Source: Streptomyces sp. WZ-12 (GTDB taxonomy: Bacteria > Actinomycetota > Actinomycetes > Streptomycetales > Streptomycetaceae). Taken from it: a stretch of DNA of 64,000 bases. The notes under the pieces are model-generated. The model did no database searches. It saw only the letters and a list, made by a program, of their open reading frames with translations, and had not been told where the DNA came from. This document shows, in pieces, positions 26,636-35,011 of this stretch (positions within the stretch are counted from its first letter, which is position 1; every line of letters begins with the position of its first letter). Location of the stretch: the NCBI RefSeq assembly GCF_028898845.1, contig NZ_CP118574.1, positions 8,109,001 to 8,173,000 of the forward strand, read 5' to 3'. Both the position numbers and the translations under genes were made by a program.

Positions 26636-28012
26636 ATGGACCAGCCGCGCGCCAAGACCGCCGAAGGGAACGCCGGTTGCCCGCTCGCGGGTGGCCGCGC
26701 GGCGCCGTCCCCGCCGACGCCCGGCGGTGGGGGAGAGGGCGGCAACGACGCCCGCCAGAGTCGTCGCGCGCTCCTCGCGGCGACCGTCGGCGGGGTCGTC
26801 GAATCCTTCGACTGGACGGTCTACGCCGTACTGGCGCCGTTCTTCGCCGCGCAGGTGTTCCCCGGCGACGACCCGGTGGCCCAACTGCTCGGCGCCTACC
26901 TAGGCTTCGCCGTCGGCTTCGTCGTCCGCCCCCTGGGCTCGTACCTGATGGGCCGGATCGCCGACGCCCGCGGTCGCCGCTTCGGCCTGACCCTCAGCAT
27001 GGCCGTGATCTCCGCGGCGAGCGCGCTGATCGCGGCCCTCCCGACGGCCGGGACGGTCGGCGCGGCGGCACCGGTGCTCCTGGTGGGACTGCGGCTCGTC
27101 CAGGGCCTGTCGATGGGCGGCGAGAACCCCAGCGCCGCCGCGTACGTCACCGAGACCGCGCCGCCCGCCCTGCGGTTCCTCTACAGCGCGCTGTCCTACT
27201 CCGGCGTCGTCGTCGGTAACATCCTCTCCTTCGGCGTGCTCACCCTGCTGCTGACCATCCTCGGCAACGACGGGGTGACCGGCGGAGGTTGGCGGATCGG
27301 CTTCCTGGCGGCGGCCGCGCTCGGACTGCTCGCGCTGTGGATCCGGCGCGGGGCGCAGGAGAGCGCGGAGTTCACCGCGCACGCCGCCCACCGGCCCACC
27401 GGCCGCGAACGGCGGACGCTCCTGCGCACCCACGCCCGCCACCTCCTCGCCGTCTTCCTGATCACACTCGGCGCGACCGTCGGCTACTACTTCGGCACCA
27501 CCTACCTCCCGCACTACGCCGCCCAACTCGGGGTCGCCTCGGACACCGCCTCGGCCGCGGCCATGCTGCTGCCGCTGCTCGCACTGATCGCCGCGATGGC
27601 CGGCGTCGGGCGGCTCGCCGACCGGTTCGGCGCGCTGCCCACCCTGCGCGCAGGACTGGCGCTGCTCGCCCTGGGCACCGTTCCGCTGATGACCGCGCTG
27701 GCCCACCGGGCGCTGCCGATGTGGCTGGTGACCGTCGGCTATCTGCTGCTCATCGCGGCCCCCATCGGACTGGCGAACGTGCTCTTCGCCCGGCTGTTCC
27801 CGGTGGCGGTGCGAGTGGTGGCGATGGGCGTGCCGTTCACTCTGGCCACCGGCCTCTTCGGCGGGACCTTCCCCCTGCTGGCCCAGGCACTCGCCAACAC
27901 CGGCCGCCTCACCCTGGTGCCCTGGTGGGCGGCCGGCGCCGCCGCCCTCTCCCTCCTCGGCACCTACCTCATCCGCCCCCCAACCTCCCCAACCCGCAAG
28001 GAGCATGCATGA
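26636..28012 (+). CDS. MFS transporter, metabolite:proton symporter type
   Basis: 458 residues using ATG 26636; an in-frame start at 26576 would extend it by 20. After a hydrophilic Gly/Pro-rich N-terminus, about twelve membrane helices follow. AATVGGVVESFDWTVYA, a variant of the GxxxEWYD-type first helix, and GRIADARGRRFGL (the MFS loop 2-3 motif) place it in the MHS family that imports organic acids or amines. Its stop overlaps the start of the M20 hydrolase (ATGA), so uptake and hydrolysis of the same compound are likely coupled. Confidence 0.87.
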   Translation: MDQPRAKTAEGNAGCPLAGGRAAPSPPTPGGGGEGGNDARQSRRALLAATVGGVVESFDWTVYAVLAPFFAAQVFPGDDPVAQLLGAYLGFAVGFVVRPLGSYLMGRIADARGRRFGLTLSMAVISAASALIAALPTAGTVGAAAPVLLVGLRLVQGLSMGGENPSAAAYVTETAPPALRFLYSALSYSGVVVGNILSFGVLTLLLTILGNDGVTGGGWRIGFLAAAALGLLALWIRRGAQESAEFTAHAAHRPTGRERRTLLRTHARHLLAVFLITLGATVGYYFGTTYLPHYAAQLGVASDTASAAAMLLPLLALIAAMAGVGRLADRFGALPTLRAGLALLALGTVPLMTALAHRALPMWLVTVGYLLLIAAPIGLANVLFARLFPVAVRVVAMGVPFTLATGLFGGTFPLLAQALANTGRLTLVPWWAAGAAALSLLGTYLIRPPTSPTRKEHA

Positions 28013-29205
28013 ACCTCCGCGACGACGCCCGCGCCCTCTCCGACGACCTGGTACGACTCCGCCGCAGCCTGCACCGCATCCCCGAGGTCGGCCTCGACCT
28101 GCCCCGCACCCAAGAGGCGGTACTCACCGAACTGGACGGCCTGCCACTGGAGTTGACCCTCGGCGAGGGACTCAGCTCCATCACGGCGGTGCTGCGCGGG
28201 GCGGCCCCCGGTCCCGTCGTCCTGCTCCGCGGTGACATGGACGCCCTGCCGGTCGCCGAACGCACCGGCCTGGACTTCGCCGCCGACAACGGACGGATGC
28301 ACGCCTGCGGCCACGACCTGCACACCACCATGCTCACCGGCGCCGCCACCCTCCTCTCCGCGCACCGCGACCAGCTCGCCGGCGACGTGGTCTTCATGTT
28401 CCAACCAGGCGAGGAGGGCTTCGACGGCGCCCGACACATGCTCGCGGAGGGCCTGTTGGACGCGGCCGGCCGACGCCCCGACGCGGCGTACGCCGTCCAC
28501 GTCATGTCCGCGGGGCTGCCCAGCGGCGTCTTCGGGACCCGCGGCGGCCCGGCGCTGGCCGCGGCCGACGACCTACGGGTGACCGTCCGGGGTGCCGGCG
28601 GCCACGGTTCGATGCCGCACCGCGCCAAGGACCCGGTACAGGCAGGCTGCGCCATGGTCACCGCGCTCCAGGCATGGATCACCCGCACCTTCGACGTCTT
28701 CGACCCGGTGATCCTGACCGTCGGCACCTTCCACGCCGGCACCCAGCAGAACGTCATCCCGGACACCGCGGTCTTCGAGGCCACGGTCCGCAGCTTCTCG
28801 TCCGCCGCCCAGGCCCGGCTCAAGGACGGCACGGTGGAGGTCTGCCGGGGCATCGCCGCGGCCTACGGGGTCGAGGTGGACGCCGAGTTCACCCACCTCT
28901 ACCCGGTCACCGTCAACGACCACACCGAGGCCGAATTCGCGGCCCACGCCGTCCGCGAGGCCCTCGGCGAGGAGCACTTCGTGCCCCTGCCCCGCCCCCT
29001 GCACGGCTCCGAGGACTTCTCCCGCGTCCTGGCCGAAATCCCCGGCGCCATGCTCACCCTCGGCGCCCCACCCGCCGGCGCCGACCCCGAGCACGCCCCC
29101 AACAACCACTCTCCGCGCGCCGAATTCGACGACACCGTCCTGGCCGACGGCACGGCCCTCTACGCGGAACTGGCAACCCGCAGGCTGACCCGCCCGACCG
29201 CGTAG
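28009..29205 (+). CDS. M20-family amidohydrolase
   Basis: 398 residues, start at the overlapping ATG behind AAGGAG. GDMDALP (near residue 75), HACGHDLHTTML (near 98) with the Cys and His metal ligands of the carboxypeptidase-like M20D group, and QPGEEGFDGARHML carry the catalytic centre; VRGAGGHGSMPHRAKDPV is the dimerisation/substrate domain, and LHGSEDFS the C-terminal ligand. Relatives hydrolyse N-acyl or amino-acid conjugates such as hippurate or indole-acetyl amino acids. With the carrier it suggests scavenging of an amide-linked conjugate. Confidence 0.9.
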   Translation: MNLRDDARALSDDLVRLRRSLHRIPEVGLDLPRTQEAVLTELDGLPLELTLGEGLSSITAVLRGAAPGPVVLLRGDMDALPVAERTGLDFAADNGRMHACGHDLHTTMLTGAATLLSAHRDQLAGDVVFMFQPGEEGFDGARHMLAEGLLDAAGRRPDAAYAVHVMSAGLPSGVFGTRGGPALAAADDLRVTVRGAGGHGSMPHRAKDPVQAGCAMVTALQAWITRTFDVFDPVILTVGTFHAGTQQNVIPDTAVFEATVRSFSSAAQARLKDGTVEVCRGIAAAYGVEVDAEFTHLYPVTVNDHTEAEFAAHAVREALGEEHFVPLPRPLHGSEDFSRVLAEIPGAMLTLGAPPAGADPEHAPNNHSPRAEFDDTVLADGTALYAELATRRLTRPTA

Positions 29206-29232
29206 CGGTACCTCACCTGAATCGCTCTGCGG

Positions 29233-29256
29233 GCCCGGCCCGGCGCGTGGCCGGGC
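29233..29256 (+). terminator. Hairpin terminator of hydrolase operon
   Basis: GCCCGGCC (29233-29240) pairs with GGCCGGGC (29249-29256), followed by TTGTCC, 27 bp after the M20 stop. Confidence 0.65.
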
Positions 29257-29267
29257 TTGTCCTCCCC

Positions 29268-29303
29268 GGCGGTGCCTGGGTGTCCCTCCACCCGGGCACC
29301 GCC
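29268..29303. terminator. Second hairpin downstream of hydrolase operon
   Basis: A 15-bp stem with one G-T pair: arm 29268-29282 and arm 29289-29303 around TCCCTC-type loop. It may serve as a back-up terminator or as a terminator for transcription from the right. Confidence 0.5.
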
Positions 29304-29355
29304 ACCCCGTCCCCGATCGGGACACCCCCATCGGCATCCCGATCGACCCCACAAC

Positions 29356-29529
29356 TCACCCCAGATAGGGGTACGTTCCGGCGAGGTAATCCCTGATCTG
29401 CTGCCGCCTGCTGGCATGGACGTCGTACCGCTCAAGCTCCCCCGGCCGCGCCACCGCCTCCTGCCTGGGAACCCGGGCCGCTGCCCCAGCGCTGCGGCCC
29501 GCCTGCCGCGAGCCTCCGAGCGTAGCCAT
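29356..29529 (-). CDS. Possible small ORF or 3' gene remnant
   Basis: 57 residues from ATG 29529. The C-terminal half (RPGELERYDVHASRRQ then IRDYLAGTYPYLG) looks like a genuine protein C-terminus with good codon choice, while the N-terminal part is Ala/Gly/Arg-rich and lacks a ribosome site. It could be a relic of a longer gene. No family recognised. Confidence 0.3.
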   Translation of the reverse strand: MATLGGSRQAGRSAGAAARVPRQEAVARPGELERYDVHASRRQQIRDYLAGTYPYLG

Positions 29530-29702
29530 CGAACGGCCCTGAGGCGTCGACCTCTTGAGACGGGGCCCAGGCAGCCGCGCCGCATCACCTTCGGGATCCG
29601 GCGCCCGGCCGTCACATCTCCGGCGCAGCCCCTTCGACAGTCGCCAAGTTTCCTACTATTCTAAATTTCAGACTACTCGGGGCTGCGAAGGAGCGTGGGC
29701 TG

Positions 29703-30041
29703 ATGACGGTGACTTCGCCTCAAGGGGCGTGGGTACGGGCGCTGCTGCAGCTCTGCCTGCTCGGTGTCCTGGAGTCCGAAGGGCCGAGCTACGGCTACGC
29801 GTTGCTCAATCGACTGGCAGAGGCGGGCCTCGACACCGTCAAACCCGCCACGCTCTACCCCGCGCTGACCCGCCTCGCGGAGGAGGGCGCGGTGGAGGCG
29901 CAGTGGGCGGCCGGCGAGAGCGGCCCGGGGCGCAAGTACTACGCCATCACCGAGCAGGGGCGGGCTCATCTTGAGGGCCAGCGCAGGGCGTGGGGGGACT
30001 TCAGGGCCATCGTCACGGCGCTGGCAGAGGGGAAGAGTTGA
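29703..30041 (+). CDS. PadR-family transcriptional regulator
   Basis: 112 residues from ATG 29703. LLQLCLLGVLESEGPSYGYALLNRLAEAGLD and TLYPALTRLAEEGAVEAQWAAGESGPGRKYYAITEQGR form the winged helix with the PadR signature (YGYAL, LYPAL, GPxRKYY). PadR proteins repress transporter or stress genes in response to small lipophilic compounds. The stop overlaps the next gene (TGATG). An AT-rich patch (29650-29680) just upstream is a likely promoter. Confidence 0.9.
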   Translation: MTVTSPQGAWVRALLQLCLLGVLESEGPSYGYALLNRLAEAGLDTVKPATLYPALTRLAEEGAVEAQWAAGESGPGRKYYAITEQGRAHLEGQRRAWGDFRAIVTALAEGKS

Positions 30042-31093
30042 TGACGGCGACAGCAGAGATCCGGTGGGCACAGAAGGAGGACGAGAGGTGGGCTGCCGCC
30101 TTCGAACTTCACTTCATCACGAAGTTCCATCCCCCCAAGGGACTGGCGAACCAGGTGTTGTCCGAGGTCTACGAGGCAGTGACTGAGACAGGCCAACCGG
30201 CAGGCGACCTGTTCGGTGAACCGCGGCAGTACGCGGCCTGCGTTGCGGCCGACCGCATCGACGAGACGCACGCGAGCAAGAGGAATGTAGACGGCACAAC
30301 CCCCGGTGAACGGCTCACCGGCACCGTCGTGGCGGCGGGCTTCGTGGCCATGACGGTGTCCGTCGTGTACTGGGTGCGCGGCGGCTTGTGGGCCGATGTG
30401 TCGGCAGCGTCACTCGTGGGAGTCGGCGCCCTGGCTACATGCGCCGTGGTCCTGTGCCTCGTTGAGGCGTTGCGTGCCGCTGGGCGCGTGCAAGCCGCCC
30501 TCGTGTGCGGGGGTGCGGCGGTGGCCATGGTCGCAGCCGGGTTCGCCGCTTTCACCATGCTCCCGCGGCACGTACTTTTCTCGCTACCGATGCCCGTGTT
30601 GGTGGCCGCATCAGCCGCCGTGATGGTCGGCGCGTATCGCTTGCCGGACGCCACGGCAGACACGTGGTTCACCCGGCAGCGGGCCGAGGACGACGCACAG
30701 TGGCTGCGACAACTGGACGGGTTGCTCCGGGGGCGGCACAGCCTCCCGGCGCGCCAGGCCGGGGAACATGTGGCTGAGGCGCGTTCCCACCTGGCGAGCG
30801 CACCGGACCTGACGGCGCAGGAGGAGTTCGGGGACGTGGAGACGTATGCGGCCCGGCTCGCCGGCGGCCCCCGTCGAACGAAATGGACGGAGCGTCACAA
30901 GGCTTACCTGGCAGGGGCGTTCGCGGCAGCCGTCGCGGTGGCGAACTTCGATGTGCTGCGCACGGCAGATGTCACCTCGTTCGGCTTCTGGTGCGCGGCG
31001 GTCGCCGTGGCGTTCTCCCTGGGCTACGCCGCGGTGCGCTTCCGGGATTGCCGTCAGCAACGACAGTTGAGTCACTTTTTCAGACAGAGGTGA
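30041..31093 (+). CDS. Membrane protein partnered with PadR (HAAS/DUF1700-like)
   Basis: 350 residues, translationally coupled to PadR. The N-terminus has a short helical domain (WAAAFELHFITKFHPPKGLANQVLSEVYEAVTETGQPAGDLFGEP) resembling the HAAS domain that often accompanies PadR. Two membrane-helix groups follow: about four helices at residues 90-215 and two near the C-terminus (AAVAVANFDVLRTA, FGFWCAAVAVAFSLGYAAV), with a second HAAS-like stretch in between (GRHSLPARQAGEHVAEARSHLA). It may present the sensor for PadR. Its 3' end overlaps the lipoprotein gene on the other strand by 22 bp. Confidence 0.75.
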   Translation: MTATAEIRWAQKEDERWAAAFELHFITKFHPPKGLANQVLSEVYEAVTETGQPAGDLFGEPRQYAACVAADRIDETHASKRNVDGTTPGERLTGTVVAAGFVAMTVSVVYWVRGGLWADVSAASLVGVGALATCAVVLCLVEALRAAGRVQAALVCGGAAVAMVAAGFAAFTMLPRHVLFSLPMPVLVAASAAVMVGAYRLPDATADTWFTRQRAEDDAQWLRQLDGLLRGRHSLPARQAGEHVAEARSHLASAPDLTAQEEFGDVETYAARLAGGPRRTKWTERHKAYLAGAFAAAVAVANFDVLRTADVTSFGFWCAAVAVAFSLGYAAVRFRDCRQQRQLSHFFRQR

Positions 31094-31500
31094 GTCCGTA
31101 TTGCGGTGAGGATCTGCTCGGCCTGCGCGGCGCTGAACTCGGTCGCACCGCTGAACCGTTGGCGGGTGATGTCCACCTGCTTGGCGTGGTCGTTGGGGAA
31201 GCTGTGGACCGTGCCGAAGGTGTCGCGGCCGCGGCTTACCGCCCGGTCTTCCTTGCCGTTGACGATGGCCGGCGAGATGGCGTTCAGCGCGCGAATGTAC
31301 TTCGCCTGCGTTGCCGCGTCGGGCTTGGGCGGGATCCCCCGGTCCCGCTCCACATCCTGAATCGCCTTGCCGGCAGAAGCCGTTGCCGCCGGCGTGCTCA
31401 GTACGGGAGGCTTCTCGGTCTTGAGGCCGTCCGAACTGCTGCACGCAGCCAGCGACAGAGCGAGGGTCACGGTGGTTAAGACAACGGCGGTGCTCTTCAC
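31072..31500 (-). CDS. Lipoprotein, function unknown
   Basis: 142 residues from GTG 31500, preceded by GGGAGACC. A lipobox (LSLAAC, lipid-modified C20) follows a short signal. The mature domain (AIQDVERDRGIPPKPDAATQAKYIRALNAISPAIVNGKEDRAVSRG) resembles a conserved streptomycete lipoprotein; no enzymatic motif is visible. It should sit on the outer face of the membrane. The gene overlaps the tail of the PadR-linked membrane protein. Confidence 0.8.
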   Translation of the reverse strand: MKSTAVVLTTVTLALSLAACSSSDGLKTEKPPVLSTPAATASAGKAIQDVERDRGIPPKPDAATQAKYIRALNAISPAIVNGKEDRAVSRGRDTFGTVHSFPNDHAKQVDITRQRFSGATEFSAAQAEQILTAIRTHLCLKK

Positions 31501-31615
31501 GTTCGGTCTCCCGAGCAGATGACTACTGACACGGGTGTGACCATCAAGCGCGTGTAAAGGTTGTGGAATCGCAGTGTGGAGTTGACGTGCGCGACGAGGG
31601 GCACTCGACGAGAAG

Positions 31616-31647
31616 CCAGCCACCGCATCACGTGATGCGGTGGCTGG
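31616..31647. terminator. Perfect 32-bp palindrome, bidirectional terminator
   Basis: Bases 31616-31647 form a perfect inverted repeat with 16-bp arms (left arm starts CCAGCCACCGCATCA) and essentially no loop, 15 bp after the seryl-tRNA synthetase stop. It most likely ends that transcript. Confidence 0.75.
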
Positions 31648-31661
31648 AGTGGCTGATCGTG

Positions 31662-32948
31662 TCAGTGTCCGGCGTCCGGTGTCAGGACCTCGCACGGCAT
31701 CCACTTCCTCAGCGCCTCCGGCACCGGAACCGTGCCGTCTGGCCGCTGGTGTTGTTCCAGGATGGCCGGCAGGAGACGGCTCGTGGCGAGGCCCGAGGCG
31801 TTGAGGGTGTGGACGTAGGCCGACTTGCCTTGACGGGGCAGGTAGCGGATGTTGCCGCGTCGGGCCTGGTAGTCGTGGGCGTTCGACACTGAGCTGACCT
31901 CGACGTACGCGGCGAGGCTCGGCAACCACACCTCGACGTCGAAGGTCCTCGCCATCGCGCCGCTCATGTCGCCCGCCGCCAGGCGGCTGACCCGGTAGTG
32001 CAGGCCCAGTCCCGCAACCAGACGCTCGGCCTTGCCGAGGAGCTCGTCGTACGCGGCCTGTGCCTGGTCGGGTGTCGTGAACTGGAACATCTCGACCTTG
32101 TTGAACTGGTGCCCGCGCAACGTCCCGCGATCCGCGGCCCGGTGGGCGCCGGCCTCCTTGCGGTAGCTCGGAGTGTAGGCGAAGTACCGCTTGGGCAGCT
32201 CGGCCTCCGGCAGCGTCTCGTCGCGATGGAGGCTGGCCAACGCGGTCTCCGCGGTCGGCAGCAGAAACCTCCCCGGGCCGCGTTCGTCGCCCTCTACGGT
32301 GAACACCTCATCGGCGAACTTCGGGAACTGCCCGGCCGCGTAACCCGCTTCGTACGTCAGAACGTGCGGCGGCAGCACGAACTCGTAGCCGTCGCGGACG
32401 TGCGCCTCGATGAAGTAGTTGAGCAGCGCCCACTCCAGCAGCGCGCCGTTGCCGCGGTAGACCCAGTACCCGCTGCCCGCGAGCTTGGCGCCGCGCCGGT
32501 GATCGACGAGCCCGAGCTCGTCGGCCAGCTCGACGTGGTCCTTGGGCGGGAAGGCGAACCGGGGCGGCTGACCGACGGTGTGAACGACGTGGTTGTTCTC
32601 CTTGCCGCCGGCCGGCACGTCGTCGTCGGGAACGTTGGGCAACGGTTCCAGGAAAGCCCGATGGGCCTCTTCCAACCCCCGCAGTCGCTGTTCGGTTTCG
32701 CCCAACTGCCCGATGAGCAGCTTGGCTTGGGCGTGCACGTCCTCCACGGCCGCACCGGCGCGCTGCCTGCGAGCGATCTCACCCGAGATCGCGTTCCGTT
32801 CGCCGCGCAGCCGCTCCACCTCCCGGCGCACCTCACGCAACTCGTGGTCCAGGCGGAGGAAGGCATCGACGTCGAGGTGGACGGCGCGTTTGGCCAACGC
32901 CGCACGCACGTACTCGGGTTGGGTGCGGATCAGGTTGATGTCCAGCAT
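31662..32948 (-). CDS. serS: Seryl-tRNA synthetase, probable second copy
   Basis: 428 residues. An N-terminal coiled-coil arm (residues ~30-100, LRLDHELREVRREVERLRGER...) that binds the long tRNA-Ser variable arm is followed by the class II core: motif 2 in YFAYTPSYRKEAGAHRAADR with the RGxxRxHQF partner (LRGHQFNKVEMF), and motif 3 in TLNASGLATSRLLPAILE. The enzyme charges tRNA-Ser. The N-terminus (MLDINLIRTQPEYVRAALAKR) differs from the form I would expect for a streptomycete housekeeping enzyme, and the gene has a T-box leader, so a second, regulated copy (resistance or supply of Ser-tRNA to a biosynthetic step) is likely (inference). Confidence 0.92.
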   Translation of the reverse strand: MLDINLIRTQPEYVRAALAKRAVHLDVDAFLRLDHELREVRREVERLRGERNAISGEIARRQRAGAAVEDVHAQAKLLIGQLGETEQRLRGLEEAHRAFLEPLPNVPDDDVPAGGKENNHVVHTVGQPPRFAFPPKDHVELADELGLVDHRRGAKLAGSGYWVYRGNGALLEWALLNYFIEAHVRDGYEFVLPPHVLTYEAGYAAGQFPKFADEVFTVEGDERGPGRFLLPTAETALASLHRDETLPEAELPKRYFAYTPSYRKEAGAHRAADRGTLRGHQFNKVEMFQFTTPDQAQAAYDELLGKAERLVAGLGLHYRVSRLAAGDMSGAMARTFDVEVWLPSLAAYVEVSSVSNAHDYQARRGNIRYLPRQGKSAYVHTLNASGLATSRLLPAILEQHQRPDGTVPVPEALRKWMPCEVLTPDAGH

Positions 32949-33180
32949 CGGCTGGTTCTCCCGTTCGACCAGGCCCTCAACGAGGGCGTGATCCCTTGGG
33001 GGCGCGGGCGAGAAGGGGCAACTCGCGGTGCCACCGCGCCTTCGCCGCCAGTAGCGTGGCGGCCTCGTTCACAACCCTGTGACGGGGGTTGGCCGGCGAG
33101 GCATCGGGCCACACTTCGGGACCGTTCCTCCTCGCACTCAGGAGGGGATTCACTCCGGGACGCGAGGCCGCCGTCACAGC
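32949..33180 (-). promoter_or_regulatory. T-box leader of serS
   Basis: Read on the minus strand, AAGGCGCGGTGGCACCGCG (about 33024-33042) matches the conserved T-box sequence (GGTGGnACCGCG) that pairs with the acceptor end of uncharged tRNA. Upstream on the transcript a CCTCC...GGAGG hairpin (about 33130-33150) could be part of Stem I. Downstream, hairpin GCCCTC/GAGGGC (32973-32987) lies close to the ribosome site GGGAGAA, so translational or transcriptional control are both possible. The specifier codon cannot be assigned by eye. Confidence 0.7.
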
Positions 33181-33550
33181 ATCTGGCGGCTCTCTCGGCT
33201 CGCGGGATCCGGGCTACTTGTCTCCGTCATCGCGTTACGGCTGAGAATAAGGGGCTGCTTTCGCGCGATGCCAGCGAATTTTCGGCCCACGGTGTTTTCG
33301 CCCTCTGTACGACCTTGGCGACGAACGGTGGCCAGGGCCCGGCCGGCGGGGCACAGGGCGACATGGGGTATGGCGTTACGCAGAGCCGAGTCCGCGCCTT
33401 CGTCCGGGCTCGGCGTTGTCCGCAGCCTCGGCCGCATTTCAGCAGCACTATGGCCGGCCGACCGGTACGGCGAGGCCGCCGATTGACGGGTGACTTCCTC
33501 AACAACGGCCGGCACGCCGTCGGGGTTAGCGCTGCCCCGGATGTCGATTC

Positions 33551-33577
33551 GGGGGCCTTTCGCGGTGAAAGGCCCCC
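33551..33577 (-). terminator. Hairpin terminator after lsr2
   Basis: GGGGGCCTTT (33551-33560) and AAAGGCCCCC (33568-33577) form a perfect 10-bp stem with a 7-base loop, 13 bp past the Lsr2 stop. Confidence 0.75.
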
Positions 33578-33589
33578 GGGGCGAGCAGG

Positions 33590-33913
33590 TCAGTGGGCCT
33601 TGTCGTACGCCTCGCGAACGTCGGCCGGCACGCGGCCGCGCTCAGAGACCTCGTAACCCGCCTCCCGCGCCCAAGCGCGCACGGCCGCGCTGTCATCGCG
33701 TCGCGCCACGGTCTTCTGGCCCTTGCGGGACTTGCCGACCCGTCGTCCAGACCGCGTGAACGGTGCAAGAGCCTCCAGCAGCTGGTCGTAACTGTCGGGT
33801 GCCAGGTCAATTTCATATTCGACGCCGTCGAGGCCGAAACGATGAGTGGCGGCCTCCGAGCTTTCCTCGCCCGTGAGGTCGTCCGTGACGATGGTTACTA
33901 CTTTCTGAGCCAT
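33590..33913 (-). CDS. lsr2: Lsr2-type nucleoid-associated protein
   Basis: 107 residues from ATG 33913. The N-terminal dimerisation domain (AQKVVTIVTDDLTGEESSEAATHRFGLDGVEYEIDLAP) and a basic linker (RSGRRVGKSRKGQK) precede the DNA-binding domain AAVRAWAREAGYEVSERGRVPADVREAY, with the RGR AT-hook-like loop. Lsr2 silences AT-rich, horizontally acquired DNA and secondary-metabolite clusters in actinomycetes. Streptomycetes often have two; which copy this is cannot be told. Confidence 0.93.
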   Translation of the reverse strand: MAQKVVTIVTDDLTGEESSEAATHRFGLDGVEYEIDLAPDSYDQLLEALAPFTRSGRRVGKSRKGQKTVARRDDSAAVRAWAREAGYEVSERGRVPADVREAYDKAH

Positions 33914-34261
33914 GCAGAAACTATAGAAGACGTCGTAAGGTGCTTTGACGCCTCCCTGCGTGGGTCGAGCGGAAGAGGCGTCATGACCCCGGGCTCTGTA
34001 GCCGAGTTGGAGGAGTGCCCGTTGACCCGCAGGTGCCGCAATGCGCCGCTTTATGTAGGTTGGCTCGGCGCCGAGTTCCCCTGTCGCTCTCCAAGCGGAG
34101 AGTTTGTTGGCAGAATTAATCATTTTTGGTCGCCGTGCCGAGCGTGCGGCGCACCTGATCTGAGGGCGACATCTCCTCGGCGACCGCGAGCTTCGTGGTA
34201 GCGGGGAGCCGCAGAGAAAACCGACTGTGCCGATGCGCGGGCAACAGGTAGAAATAGGGGC
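33914..34261. other. AT-richer leader region upstream of lsr2
   Basis: About 350 bp between divergent genes, with an AT-rich patch (34105-34135, around attaatcattttt) unlike its surroundings. Lsr2 genes are commonly autoregulated through AT-rich sites, so this patch is a candidate. No coding frame is convincing. Confidence 0.4.
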
Positions 34262-34744
34262 ATGACGGTCTTCTACTGCGCGAAGTGCGCCGTGCAACTC
34301 ACGCCGGAACTGCGGCGGCTGCCTGCCGTTCCGGAGGTCTCCGTGGACGACAAGGACCGAGACAAGAAGACCTTCCTGGCGCCGTCGACGGTGCCGCGGG
34401 GGCATTACGCGATTGACCCGGAACCCTGGGGAGCTCCCTTCGAATCCGCCGGGGACGAGCGCCCGCACTCGGTGGGCGACCGGTCGCTGATGATGCCGGC
34501 GGCATGGGGCAATGCGGTCTCCGCGGGCCCCAAGGACTCTGCGATCGTTCACCCGGAAGATCTCCCGATCCTGACCGTGACCGGTGCCGACCGACGACAT
34601 TGGGGTTGTTGCGGTCCATTGGGCACCGGAGGTCGCAACATGGCCTGCACCTGCGGGACCCTCATCGCAACCCTCGTCGCGGACTGTATGGGGCCGCACG
34701 AGCTGCATCTCGACCCGGTGCGGGTGTACGCCTGGGACGGTTGA
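34262..34744 (+). CDS. Hypothetical protein with cysteine pairs
   Basis: 160 residues from ATG 34262. YCAKCAVQL near the N-terminus is a CxxC that could bind zinc, and the C-terminal block (HWGCCGPLGTGGRNMACTCGTLIATLVADCMGPHELHL) has several more cysteines. No signal peptide. It looks like a conserved small actinomycete protein of unknown role; a metal-binding or redox function is only inferred. Confidence 0.6.
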   Translation: MTVFYCAKCAVQLTPELRRLPAVPEVSVDDKDRDKKTFLAPSTVPRGHYAIDPEPWGAPFESAGDERPHSVGDRSLMMPAAWGNAVSAGPKDSAIVHPEDLPILTVTGADRRHWGCCGPLGTGGRNMACTCGTLIATLVADCMGPHELHLDPVRVYAWDG

Positions 34745-35011
34745 CTGGGGTGGCACCGTTGCACACAGGCAAGAGTGTGACTCCAACTACGTGGAGTCTC
34801 GGGCCAGTTGTGGTGGTGCGAATGGGGCGACGACGGTGGGGCTGGTCAGGCCGGACTCGGCCAGGCGGGCACGGGGGTGGAATCGATCACCCCGGGCGAG
34901 CGAAGGGCGTCCGCCCGGCCTGTTCGACGCGTGGCAGTGCCGATGGTCCGTCCGGGTTCTGATAATCGACATGCGCCGTGACTTCCGCGTGCCCTCGTCG
35001 TTGGCTGAGAC

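Noticed and set aside
31662..32948. serS as evidence of the valanimycin-type cluster
   Set aside because: A second SerRS is used in valanimycin biosynthesis, but no hydrazine or hydroxylamine genes are adjacent, so the pathway claim was dropped.
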